NCBI GenBank assembly: GCA_009841225.1
Contig: VXMF01000048.1
Coordinates: forward strand, 186,001-250,000
Direction of reading: 5' to 3'
DNA: 64,000 nucleotides
From: Terriglobia bacterium
Lineage (GTDB): Bacteria > Acidobacteriota > Terriglobia > Bryobacterales > UBA6623
In this document: piece after piece, positions 7,457-16,142 of the stretch
Layout of the letters: each line of letters opens with the position of its first letter
How positions within the stretch are numbered: position 1 is the stretch's first letter
The notes under the pieces: model-generated
What the model saw: the letters and a program-made list of their open reading frames with translations, nothing else
Database searches by the model: none
What the model was told of the DNA's origin: nothing
Program-made: the position numbers and the translations under genes

Positions 7457-9379
7457 CTACCCGGCACTCATCAAAAACTCGCGAAACTCTTGCACGTCGC
7501 GTGTCTGGCCAGAGAACGTGGCTGCCAAGGATCCGTCTGGCAGAATGAGCGCATAGAAGGGAATGCTGGATGAGCGGAAGCGTTCGATTTGGTACGCCTG
7601 ATTCTTCTCGCTGGCCTCGTCGAAGCCATCGGTGTACAACTCGACCAGCACGAAGTCGCGAATCAACTCGTCGACTTCCGGCTTGGTGAACATGTTGGCT
7701 TTCATCCACTTGCAATTTGAGCAAGCGTAGCCGGTAAAGCTGACCAAGAGGGGCTGGCTGGCGTTGCGCGCAGAGGCCGCGGCACCCTCGTAGTCGTCCT
7801 TGATCCAAGCAAGCGAGCCATCGCCGCCCGCGCCCAATCCGGTTCCGCTGGCCTCCGGGATGTGCGCTTCTAACTCGCCCAGCGAGCCGCCAAACATGCC
7901 GGGTAACAGGCTAAGGGCGAGCGCCAAGAACGCCGCGCCAAACCCGAATCGAACAAGTCCGACGGACTGTGCTGGTGCGTCGTCTCCAAGGTGGAGCACC
8001 CCCCACAGATACAGGGCCGCCGCAACGAAGAGTACTATCCAGATCGCCAGGAACCGTTCACGCGAGAGGACGTCCCAGCCGAGGACTTGATCGACGTTTC
8101 CAAGATATTTCAGGCCAACGGCGAGGATCAGGATCCCGGCTGTCCGCTTGGAGAGAGCCAGCCAGCCTCCGCTTCGCGGCAGCCTGTTCACCAAGGCCGG
8201 GAACATTGCCAGCACGAAGAACGGCGCCGAGAGGCCGGTCGCGAATAGCGTCATGCCGAGCATGGGATAGACGCTGCTACCTTCCGCGACGGAACCAGCC
8301 AAGAGCGAGCCGATGAACGGGCCAGTGCATGCGAACGACGCCAGAGTGAACACTAGGCTGAGCATCAACGTGGCCACGACGCCCGTCCCGTCAGAGTGCT
8401 TGCTCGCAGCCGTGGTCCAGCCGCTGGGAACAGTGATTTCGAACGCGCCGAGCATGCTGAGCGCGAAGAAGAGCATCACTGCGGCGATCAGTAGGTTTGC
8501 CCATGCGTTGGAACCAATTTGGCTGAGGCCGAAAGGTCCCAAGGTAGCGCTCAGCACACCTCCCAAGGCCGTGAACAACACGATCACTCCTAGGCAGAAC
8601 GTTCCCGCTTGGCGCAACACTGCGCCCCACGGACGGTTCGCGTCACTCATGAACGAGCCCATGTAGATCGGGATCATGGGAAAGACGCATGGAGTCAGGA
8701 TTGCCACGAATCCGAAGCCAAGTGCTAGCAGGGAGAAACCTAACAACCCCTGATTAGATGCTTCAAACACCTCGCCCGCTGCTTCAGTCGTCGCAACGCT
8801 GTCTGTGTCGCGAGATCGGGGACGTCCCACCGGGTTGACCTGAACGGGCTGATAGCCTGCTGGCAGGGTCACCGCTGATACCTCGGCGGCCGGGTTGACC
8901 CTGATGACCGCGGTTGCGCTCTTGCGCTTCGGTGCCAGGCACTGCCGATCGTCGCAAGCCCCGTACCGGACCAAGGCCTCGACGGTGTGTTCTCCTGATA
9001 TGTTCTCGGCTAGGTCGATCTCGACCAAGATCACAGCCTCGTCGGTGTACCACTCAACTTCAGCCTGAAAGTTCGGGTCGAAGACAATCTCGGGATCCGG
9101 CTGGTGCGCGCGCCATCCGGTGATCGCGTCGGATTCGGCCATGCCCACAGCCAGAGGGATGCCTTCTGGGGTCGTAGTTGAATAGAAGTGCCAACTGTCC
9201 TCGATCTCCGCGGTCAGCCGTGCCAGCGCAGTCGCGCCCGGTGGGTACTCCTCTGCAGTGAGTTCGAGACGCCACTGCACGGGATCGTAGACCTGGCCGG
9301 CGGCCGGCACGCCCGGCAGTAGCGCCTGGGCTAGAGCTAGCGCGACGAGCACGCACGGCGTGAGCAGGCGGGAGTTCAT
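7457..9379 (-). CDS. dsbD: Thiol:disulfide interchange protein DsbD
   Basis: A 640-residue inner-membrane protein that moves reducing power from cytoplasmic thioredoxin to periplasmic thiols. It has a signal peptide, an N-terminal DsbD-alpha-like domain (about 30-190), a membrane domain of about eight helices with its redox cysteines in TPCVFPMIP and FACTGPF, and a C-terminal thioredoxin-like domain with ACSNCKWMK. ATG 9379 is chosen because the signal peptide starts there; TTG 9391 is possible. It precedes the cytochrome gene and probably follows the small gene and MFS gene in one minus-strand run. Confidence 0.92.
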   Translation of the reverse strand: MNSRLLTPCVLVALALAQALLPGVPAAGQVYDPVQWRLELTAEEYPPGATALARLTAEIEDSWHFYSTTTPEGIPLAVGMAESDAITGWRAHQPDPEIVFDPNFQAEVEWYTDEAVILVEIDLAENISGEHTVEALVRYGACDDRQCLAPKRKSATAVIRVNPAAEVSAVTLPAGYQPVQVNPVGRPRSRDTDSVATTEAAGEVFEASNQGLLGFSLLALGFGFVAILTPCVFPMIPIYMGSFMSDANRPWGAVLRQAGTFCLGVIVLFTALGGVLSATLGPFGLSQIGSNAWANLLIAAVMLFFALSMLGAFEITVPSGWTTAASKHSDGTGVVATLMLSLVFTLASFACTGPFIGSLLAGSVAEGSSVYPMLGMTLFATGLSAPFFVLAMFPALVNRLPRSGGWLALSKRTAGILILAVGLKYLGNVDQVLGWDVLSRERFLAIWIVLFVAAALYLWGVLHLGDDAPAQSVGLVRFGFGAAFLALALSLLPGMFGGSLGELEAHIPEASGTGLGAGGDGSLAWIKDDYEGAAASARNASQPLLVSFTGYACSNCKWMKANMFTKPEVDELIRDFVLVELYTDGFDEASEKNQAYQIERFRSSSIPFYALILPDGSLAATFSGQTRDVQEFREFLMSAG

Positions 9380-9464
9380 GGTTGGGCCCAAAGCGCGGCT
9401 TCGGCTGTGGTCATCGAGGTGTTGATGCTGCCGAGCGCTGGGATAGGAGGCTTCTGACTTCAGT

Positions 9465-9770
9465 CTAACTCTCCGGCGACGAATCCCCGGCTGGGTCGCA
9501 TCGCTGTCGTCGCGAGCGGCGAAACGCGAGGAAATCCTGCAACACCCGACGATACTCGTCGATTCCCACGTCGCGGTCGCAGCAGACCATCATCAATGAT
9601 CCGTCGCTCCGGAAGTTCCCGTCCCACTCCCGGAGCGCTGCATCGTCGCAATCGGGATCCAAACGATCGAGCTTGCTCTCGCTCATCGCATCGAAGTAGG
9701 CGCGCAGGTTCACGTCGGTCTCATCCGGTGGTACGGCATAAGGTGCGTCCTCAAACGCTGGGCTGGGCAT
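9465..9770 (-). CDS. Small acidic protein of unknown function
   Basis: A 101-residue, Asp/Glu-rich protein without signal peptide or membrane segment. It has a CC pair (MVCCDRD) and a basic tail. Its ATG lies inside the end of the MFS gene (20-nt overlap), consistent with translational coupling. No family is recognised. The balanced composition and fit in the minus-strand gene run support it being real. Confidence 0.55.
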   Translation of the reverse strand: MPSPAFEDAPYAVPPDETDVNLRAYFDAMSESKLDRLDPDCDDAALREWDGNFRSDGSLMMVCCDRDVGIDEYRRVLQDFLAFRRSRRQRCDPAGDSSPES

Positions 9771-11010
9771 CGGAGATTTTCAAGCGACGGTCCGGTTCGA
9801 TCAGTAGCCAGAGCAATGCGCTGGCCACATAGTACGCCGATGACACCAGCAGGGGCGGCTGCCAGCTCCCGGTGCGGTCGACCATCAAGCCGATGAGCCA
9901 CGGTGCTAACGCGCCGCCAATCTGACCTAGCGAGTTCATGGTCCCGGAAACGACGCCGGCGGCGGAGCCGCCTATGTCTAGGCAAGTGGCCCAAGTTACC
10001 GCCAGAATCAGTTCGGCCGAGCCGAAGCTGAGACCGAGGAAGACCAGCGACAGCGTGTTGTCGCTCGCAGTAGCAGCGAGCGCTAGGAACACACCGGCCG
10101 CGAGCAAGCCCGCCATCGCCGGGATCCTTCGCGCCGCGCGGATGCCGAGGCTGGGCACCAGCCTGTCACTGACCCATCCCCCGAGCAGGTTTGCCGCCGC
10201 GCCAGAAAGGAGCACGGCGGCCGCCATCGGGCCGATCTCGGGAAGATCGAGCCCGCGCGCACGCTCCAGATAGGTGGGTAGCCATTGGATGTAGAAGTAC
10301 AGCCCCCACGTGTAGCCCGAGTACATTCCGCACAGCGCCCATACATTTCGGTTCGTTAGCAGCGCGCCCCAGTGGATCTTCGGCCCATGGCTTGCAGCGG
10401 AGCGGTTATCTCGTATCAGAGCGAGTTCCGCCTCATCCACTGCGGCGTGGCTCTCCGGAGTGTCTCGGAACCACGCGCCCCATCCGATCGCCCATGCGAT
10501 GCCGAGAACCGCGAAGATCCAATACACGCTGCGCCAGCCGTGAGCGGCCATAAGCGCGATCACGACCCACGAGGTCATGGCGAAGCCGATTCGACTGCCG
10601 AACATCACGATCGACTGGGCGCGGCCGAGTTCGTGCCGCGGGAACCAGCGTGCGATTGCCGAGGTCGATCCCGGAAACGCTCCGGCCTCTCCGCAGCCGA
10701 ACAAGAAGCGGATGGCCACGAGCACCACAAAGTTCCATGCCGCGCCTGTCAGGGCGGTGAAGGCCGACCACCAGATCACGATCCTTGTCAGCATCAACCG
10801 CGCACCATAGCGGTCGGCGAGCCAGCCGCCCGGGATTTCGAACAGCACGTAGCCCAGGACGAAGAACGAGCCTGCCATTCCAATCTGCTCAAGCGAAAGG
10901 CCCAACTCACTCGCCATGGCGCTGGCCGTCGTGCTGAAGCACACCCTGTCCAAGTACGTGATGAGCATCAGCACGAACAGATACCCCAGCACTTTCTGAC
11001 GCACGGGCAC
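9751..11010 (-). CDS. MFS transporter, anion:cation symporter-like
   Basis: A protein of about 419 residues with twelve predicted membrane helices. After the first helix comes the motif LITYLDRVCFS. GGWLADRYGARLML matches the conserved MFS loop 2-3, and GCGEAGAFPGSTSAIARWFP is characteristic of the ACS family that imports hexuronates, galactarate and similar organic anions. The start is uncertain: GTG 11010 or 11004 gives a normal N-terminus, and an upstream start at 11103 would add an atypical leader. It could supply sugar acids to the catabolic genes elsewhere in the window. Confidence 0.85.
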   Translation of the reverse strand: MPVRQKVLGYLFVLMLITYLDRVCFSTTASAMASELGLSLEQIGMAGSFFVLGYVLFEIPGGWLADRYGARLMLTRIVIWWSAFTALTGAAWNFVVLVAIRFLFGCGEAGAFPGSTSAIARWFPRHELGRAQSIVMFGSRIGFAMTSWVVIALMAAHGWRSVYWIFAVLGIAWAIGWGAWFRDTPESHAAVDEAELALIRDNRSAASHGPKIHWGALLTNRNVWALCGMYSGYTWGLYFYIQWLPTYLERARGLDLPEIGPMAAAVLLSGAAANLLGGWVSDRLVPSLGIRAARRIPAMAGLLAAGVFLALAATASDNTLSLVFLGLSFGSAELILAVTWATCLDIGGSAAGVVSGTMNSLGQIGGALAPWLIGLMVDRTGSWQPPLLVSSAYYVASALLWLLIEPDRRLKISDAQPSV

Positions 11011-11186
11011 GATCTGCCAGCTTACGACACCCGCCACACGCGTGATACGGACCAATGCCACCGGACGTCGGCTGCTTGGGAAGGGGCAGCCCGACCCTAG
11101 CAATCACGCAGGGCTACGCGGCAGTGCCAGCACGAGTCCCGGACGTCCGTTGTGCCGGGCCGTTCCCGCGAAGAGAGCGCTGCGCG

Positions 11187-13685
11187 TCAGAGATTACCGA
11201 GCTTGTCCACGTAGTGCCGGCGGGCTTGCTCGACCATGTCTTGCGCGGCTTCCCTGTTCTCTTGTGAACCGAAATTGTTCCGCTCTACCAAGTAGCCCCA
11301 GAACCGGTCGATCCAGCGGATTGCCATCTCCAGATCCTCGCGGACCAAGACCGGCTTAGAGCCAGCCGTCACATACACGGCGCTGGAATGCGCGAGCGCC
11401 CGAGTTGTCAGTCCCGGTGCTGCTGGACCGTAAACGCGCGCGGCAAACCAGCTCGAATCGGTGACCCGGACCTCCTTCTCTAGGCGAAACCGGTCGTCCC
11501 CGCCGGCGTCGGCGCTTTCCACTACCTGGCCGTTCTGGATGAACTCCACCCGCTCGATCGGCGTGCGCGACATCACGTCTGCCCGCAAGGTCGCTCGATA
11601 GGTTGTCCCTGGCGCGAACCTGATTTCCTCGCCGACACCGCTGCCATTGACCTCGAAGGTCAGCAGCGGGCCCGTGGTCGCAAACGAGCGCCCCTCTCTG
11701 TACCGGTCGATCCAACGATCCCAGCTCATCGCGCCGCCCACATGGACGTACTGCCGGCTGCCACCCGGAATCCGGTTGATCCCCCGCCAGTTCGTGAACG
11801 CGTCCGTGCCGGCGCCCGCGGCGATGCGGAAGCCGCAATTCAGCAGCGTGTACCAGAGTTCGTAGGCGGCGTCGGCATACGGGAGGATGTCGAGCGTGTC
11901 GAGGGCGCCTAGGGCGGCAGTCACGACGCTCTCCTTCGCGCCCAGATTGGTGTCGAACACATCGCGCGTGGGTCCGCCGATCGGGTGCATGTACGTCACC
12001 AGCCCACCTTGGCCGCGAGCCTCGATCGCAGCCATCGTGTTGAGCGGGAAGTCGTACGGAGAGTCGCTGCCGATCACGCTCGTATACGAGGGAGGGACGA
12101 GCTTCTTGATGTTGAGGAAGCCCATGTGCCCGAGCGGGTCGCTGTTGCGGTACTCCTGGCCCCAATACAGGAGACGCCGCTCGGTCGAGAGCGGGCTCAG
12201 CTCCCCGGTGAAGAACTCCTTGTCGTGCACGAACGCGCCCTGCGCGTTCGCGACGATCATGTTCGCCGCGTTGAGGTCCATCGCCTTGAGCCAGGCGAGC
12301 GACTGCAGGGGCCGCTGGTAGTAGCTGCCAAGGTAGTTCGCATGAAAGTGGTTCTCGCCCGAATACCAGCCCCGTTGGTTCCAGTTCGTCCACCGATCCA
12401 ACTGCAGAGAGACCTCGGTCGTGTTGCCCGAACTCACGTCGACCGTCGTGCTCGCGATCCGGTATTCGTTCCCCTTGACAGCAGTGAGCCGCAACCGTCC
12501 CGCCGGCAGGTCGAACTCCGAGGCGCCGAGTGTGACGAAGAATGCGTCGCGCCGCGGCAAGCGGCCCGCTTCCCGTGACTCGGGCGTCCCAAGCGGGAAA
12601 TAGAAGATCGGCTCGCCGCGAGGTGCGTATCCCTTGCCATCGGACGCCTCGACATAGAGGCGCGCCGCGGTCGGCTTGCCGAATTCGTCGAGCACCTTGA
12701 CATGGACACGTCCCGCCGGAGTACGGAACTTGAGGCCGTCAATGACAACGTGCCGGGCGTCGCCGCCCTCGCTTGGCAAGGTGAAGAGGTCAATGTTGCC
12801 TAGCTGGTTCGAAGCGAATGCAATCCGCGATCCGTCCGGTGACACATCCGGACTAAGTTCGTGGCGTGGTGTGCTGGTCAGCGCAACCGGCTCGCCGCCG
12901 CTCCGCGGCACGCGATAGAGCTCGAAATTACCGCGACCATTGATCACGTCCGCGGAGTAAACAGCGCTGCCATCGGGGAGGGCGCCGATGCCGTCGAGGA
13001 CGACGATATGTTCCGGCAGGTACCGCGTGAGCGGGAGTTGTACGGTGAACCCCTCTCGATGCGAGGGCAGCGACCAGACTTGTGGTGCGCCAGTCCGCAC
13101 TCCGGTGAACACGATCTCGTCCGGTGCGCTGGAAACCTCGACCCACGGGCCCGCGGGTCCACGCTGCGGCCGCGTGTGCAGTGGCGTGGCCTGGCCCGAA
13201 GCCGCATCTACCTCGTACACCAGGGCCCCGGCGTTCGGAACCAGCAGCGGACAGTACAGCAGCTTCCCGTCGGGCGACCAGTCCGGCGTGCCGCTCGTCG
13301 CGTACGGAAGCCGGAGGACGCGCTCAGCACCCGTTGCAACGCTCGAGATGATCAGGGAGCCCCGGATCTTTGCAAAGCGCCCCCTGGGGTTCTCGCCCTT
13401 CACGAACGCAATCGAATTGCCGTCCGGAGACCATGCTGGATGGTCGTGGTACCCCTCCGAAGATGTGACTTGGGTCGCGGTCCCGCCCTCAGCCGGAGTA
13501 GTCCAGATGCTGCCGAACAGCGAGAACGCGAGCCGCTCGCCGTCCGGAGACCAGGCAGGTTCCGTCGCGCCCCACGGTAGCGATTCCCCGGCGGCGGTTT
13601 CGGAACCCTGGGGGTCGGACTTGACCACAACCAGGGCAAGTGCTGCCAGCAGTGAGAGCACCACCGGGCGTGCCAAGGGGGCCAT
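11187..13685 (-). CDS. TolB-like propeller fused to CehA/McbA-type metallohydrolase
   Basis: An 832-residue exported protein. After a signal peptide (1-23), residues about 35-330 contain PD40/TolB propeller repeats (AWSPDGERLAFS, AWSPDGNSIAFV, DWSPDGKLLYC, DVSPDGSRIAFAS). A carbohydrate-binding-like beta region follows, then a PHP-like metallohydrolase with the metal motif GENHFHANYLG (about 440-700). CehA and McbA themselves are carbaryl hydrolases, but the wider family has mostly unknown substrates. TCTAAT lies 6 nt before the ATG, a leaderless arrangement. A paralog lacking the propeller is at 26708-28957. Confidence 0.85.
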   Translation of the reverse strand: MAPLARPVVLSLLAALALVVVKSDPQGSETAAGESLPWGATEPAWSPDGERLAFSLFGSIWTTPAEGGTATQVTSSEGYHDHPAWSPDGNSIAFVKGENPRGRFAKIRGSLIISSVATGAERVLRLPYATSGTPDWSPDGKLLYCPLLVPNAGALVYEVDAASGQATPLHTRPQRGPAGPWVEVSSAPDEIVFTGVRTGAPQVWSLPSHREGFTVQLPLTRYLPEHIVVLDGIGALPDGSAVYSADVINGRGNFELYRVPRSGGEPVALTSTPRHELSPDVSPDGSRIAFASNQLGNIDLFTLPSEGGDARHVVIDGLKFRTPAGRVHVKVLDEFGKPTAARLYVEASDGKGYAPRGEPIFYFPLGTPESREAGRLPRRDAFFVTLGASEFDLPAGRLRLTAVKGNEYRIASTTVDVSSGNTTEVSLQLDRWTNWNQRGWYSGENHFHANYLGSYYQRPLQSLAWLKAMDLNAANMIVANAQGAFVHDKEFFTGELSPLSTERRLLYWGQEYRNSDPLGHMGFLNIKKLVPPSYTSVIGSDSPYDFPLNTMAAIEARGQGGLVTYMHPIGGPTRDVFDTNLGAKESVVTAALGALDTLDILPYADAAYELWYTLLNCGFRIAAGAGTDAFTNWRGINRIPGGSRQYVHVGGAMSWDRWIDRYREGRSFATTGPLLTFEVNGSGVGEEIRFAPGTTYRATLRADVMSRTPIERVEFIQNGQVVESADAGGDDRFRLEKEVRVTDSSWFAARVYGPAAPGLTTRALAHSSAVYVTAGSKPVLVREDLEMAIRWIDRFWGYLVERNNFGSQENREAAQDMVEQARRHYVDKLGNL

Positions 13686-13691
13686 CGCCAG

Positions 13692-13697
13692 ATTAGA
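13692..13697 (-). promoter_or_regulatory. -10 box, leaderless start of the CehA/TolB fusion
   Basis: On the minus strand TCTAAT (five of six matches to TATAAT) ends 6 nt before ATG 13685. No good -35 is present. Confidence 0.35.
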
Positions 13698-13829
13698 GTA
13701 CTAGACAGGACGGATGAATGCCGTGGGCCGAGCGTGCCGTTCCACTCGCCTCGGGCGTCTCTCGGTCAATCGACAGGGTGTTCCTTGGCGTCGGCATCGC
13801 TCTTGGCTGCCCTCGCCGCGTTGTTGGAC

Positions 13830-14735
13830 TCAAAGTTGCCTCACGCGGATTCGCCGCCAGCGACAGACGCTGCCCGGTAGCCAGCGCTCCACTCCCAGGC
13901 GATCGCCTTGTCCGCTGTTGTGGACTTCCAGTGCGATATGACCGGCTCGGCCGAGGAGCGTCGCCACGGCCTCGGCATCGTAGCCGTCCGCTTTCATCGT
14001 CGCGGTGTCTACCGAAGCCATCTTCTCGCCGTTGATCCACGACGTTAGCGTTGGCAAGCGCCCTTCGCATCGGACGCGGATCTCGTTCCAGTCGCCGAAA
14101 CGCCATGTATCGAAGAACGCTTCGGACCCAGCTGACCAAGTAGCCTCGCTCTTGCCTGGATCGGGCTGAGGACTCAGGTCTTGGTAGGAGACCGGTGCCA
14201 TGCCGACTACGTTTCCTCTTGAGTCCTTCTTTGCGTTGAAGCCGAACTGGCGGGTGTTGAATCCGCCAATGCCGTTGCCGTAGAACGAGCCGATGTTGCC
14301 TCCCTCGCGGTGGTCTACGAGGACTTGAAAGCCTTGGCTTCCAAGGCCAGTCGCGCGGATCATGACTCCAGTGTCTACTCCCCAATCAGGGTTCGCCTCG
14401 AGGCTGAGCTCGAAATCGGCGAACTTCTCATCAGTGATCAGGTAGCCCCCAACGCCGGATCCGGGCGGCTCTTGTCCGCCCGCGATGGCTCCGTCGACGA
14501 CTTTCCAGTCGCCCTTGCTCCGAAGGGCCTTCTGGTACTGCGGGGAGTCCTGTCTAGGAGCCCGCCCGCCCGGAATCCTAGACACAGGCAGCCGATGAAT
14601 CGCGCGCCAGCCGTCAAGAGTCTTGCCGTCGAACAAGGGTCGCCAACTGGTTTCGGCGGAGGCAGATCTGAGAGGCAAAGCGCAGGCAGAGCTGGCGAGA
14701 AAGCCCCTTCTCGTCAGGGCGATGTTCTCTATCAT
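13830..14735 (-). CDS. DUF1080 (3-keto-disaccharide hydrolase-like) exported protein
   Basis: A 301-residue protein with a Tat-type signal (LTRRGFLASSACALPL). The rest is a DUF1080 concanavalin-like jelly roll: PLFDGKTLDGWR at the start, then GYLITDEKFADFELSLE, GVMIRATG and WNEIRVRCEG. Characterised members hydrolyse 3-keto-glycosides. It is the last gene of an operon with DUF1501 and DUF1549/DUF1553, 12 nt after the DUF1501 stop; this combination recurs in Acidobacteriota and Planctomycetota. Confidence 0.88.
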   Translation of the reverse strand: MIENIALTRRGFLASSACALPLRSASAETSWRPLFDGKTLDGWRAIHRLPVSRIPGGRAPRQDSPQYQKALRSKGDWKVVDGAIAGGQEPPGSGVGGYLITDEKFADFELSLEANPDWGVDTGVMIRATGLGSQGFQVLVDHREGGNIGSFYGNGIGGFNTRQFGFNAKKDSRGNVVGMAPVSYQDLSPQPDPGKSEATWSAGSEAFFDTWRFGDWNEIRVRCEGRLPTLTSWINGEKMASVDTATMKADGYDAEAVATLLGRAGHIALEVHNSGQGDRLGVERWLPGSVCRWRRIRVRQL

Positions 14736-14747
14736 GGCTATGCGATC

Positions 14748-16142
14748 CTACGCCAGCAGCTCTTCGACGACCCGTCCGTGGACGTCGGTGAGCCGGAAGT
14801 CTCGCCCTTGGTGCTTGAACGTCAGCTTCGTGTGGTCCATGCCTATCAGATGGAGTGCGGTAGCGTGGAGATCGTGAACATGCACGGGGTTCTCCGCCGG
14901 CTCGAACCCGAAGTCATCGGTCACCCCATAGGTCAGACCCGCACGGATGCCACCGCCGGCCAGGATCAGTGAGAACCCGTCCTTGTGGTGATCGCGCCCG
15001 GGGTCTTGCGTGAAGCCCTGCGGGGAAATGGCCTGGACCATCGGCGTACGGCCGAACTCCCCTGTCCAGATCACTAGGGTTTCGTCAAGCAAGCCCCGCT
15101 GCTTCAAGTCATCGATCAAAGCGCTAGTCGGGCGGTCCATGTTGCGGCAGGAGCGCGGCAGCCCGCCTGGCCGATAGATTCCGGTGTGGTGGTCCCACCC
15201 GGCCATCATGACCTGCACGAATCGCACGCCGCGCTCGACCATCCTGCGCGCGAGCAGGCACATGTTGGCGTAGCTAGCTCCGCCCGCCTTTGCGCCGTAG
15301 GCATCGAGCACGTGCTGCGGCTCGTCCTCGACGCGCATCAGCTCTGGGCCTGACGCCTGCAGCCGGAACGCCATCTCGTACTGTGCGATCCGAGTGGCGA
15401 TTTCCGGATCCGCATAGCGCTCGCGAGCGAGTCGGTTCAGGGCGGACACCCCGTCGATCACTTGGCTCTGGCGGTCCCGACCCACTCCGTCCGGGTTGGC
15501 GAGGTAGTGGACCGGTTCCGCCCCGGAGCGGAACTTGACGCCTTGGTGGATGCTGGGCAAGAAGCCGCTTCCCCAGGCGCTGTTGCCAGCCGTGTTGGGT
15601 CCGGTTGCCATCACGACGTAGGTCGGCAGGCTATCGCTGAGCGAGCCCAGGCCGTAAGAGACCCACGAGCCGAACGTGGGCCTTCCCAAGCGCCCGAAGC
15701 CTGTATGGAGGAACAGCTCGCCGGCACCATGGTTGAACTCGTCGGTCTGCATCGAGCGGACAACGGTCAGATCATCTGCCCGCTCAGCCAAATGGGGCAC
15801 CAGCTCGGAGAACCAAGCGCCGGATTCGCCGTGCTGTGCGAACTGGTACGGCGAGGCCAGAGCGCCCGCGCCCTTGGGCACAAAGGCGAACTGCTTGCCC
15901 CTCAAGATGCTGTCGGGCATGGGCTTGCCCTCGAATTTCGCAAGCGCAGGCTTAGGGTCGAGTAGGTCGACCTGCGAAGGGCCGCCGAGCATGTGCAAGA
16001 AGATGATGTGCTTAGCCCTAGGCGCGAAGTGCGGCGCAACGGCCGCACTGTCGTCCGTCGCGAGCAATGACTGCAGGGCGATCGAGCCGAGGCCGGCGGC
16101 CCCGGCTCGCAAGAATGCTCGACGTTGAAGCTCCATCGCCAT
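14748..16142 (-). CDS. DUF1501 domain protein, Tat-exported
   Basis: A 464-residue member of the DUF1501 family, sulfatase/alkaline-phosphatase-like in fold, with a twin-arginine signal (LQRRAFLRAGAAGLGS). IIFLHMLGGPSQVDLLDPKP is the family signature at about 44-63, and VIWTGEFGRTPM and DHHKDGFSLILAGGGI are later conserved blocks. The start codon overlaps the preceding stop by one base (TGATG). It is routinely paired with DUF1549/DUF1553 proteins; the biochemical role is unknown. Confidence 0.9.
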   Translation of the reverse strand: MAMELQRRAFLRAGAAGLGSIALQSLLATDDSAAVAPHFAPRAKHIIFLHMLGGPSQVDLLDPKPALAKFEGKPMPDSILRGKQFAFVPKGAGALASPYQFAQHGESGAWFSELVPHLAERADDLTVVRSMQTDEFNHGAGELFLHTGFGRLGRPTFGSWVSYGLGSLSDSLPTYVVMATGPNTAGNSAWGSGFLPSIHQGVKFRSGAEPVHYLANPDGVGRDRQSQVIDGVSALNRLARERYADPEIATRIAQYEMAFRLQASGPELMRVEDEPQHVLDAYGAKAGGASYANMCLLARRMVERGVRFVQVMMAGWDHHTGIYRPGGLPRSCRNMDRPTSALIDDLKQRGLLDETLVIWTGEFGRTPMVQAISPQGFTQDPGRDHHKDGFSLILAGGGIRAGLTYGVTDDFGFEPAENPVHVHDLHATALHLIGMDHTKLTFKHQGRDFRLTDVHGRVVEELLA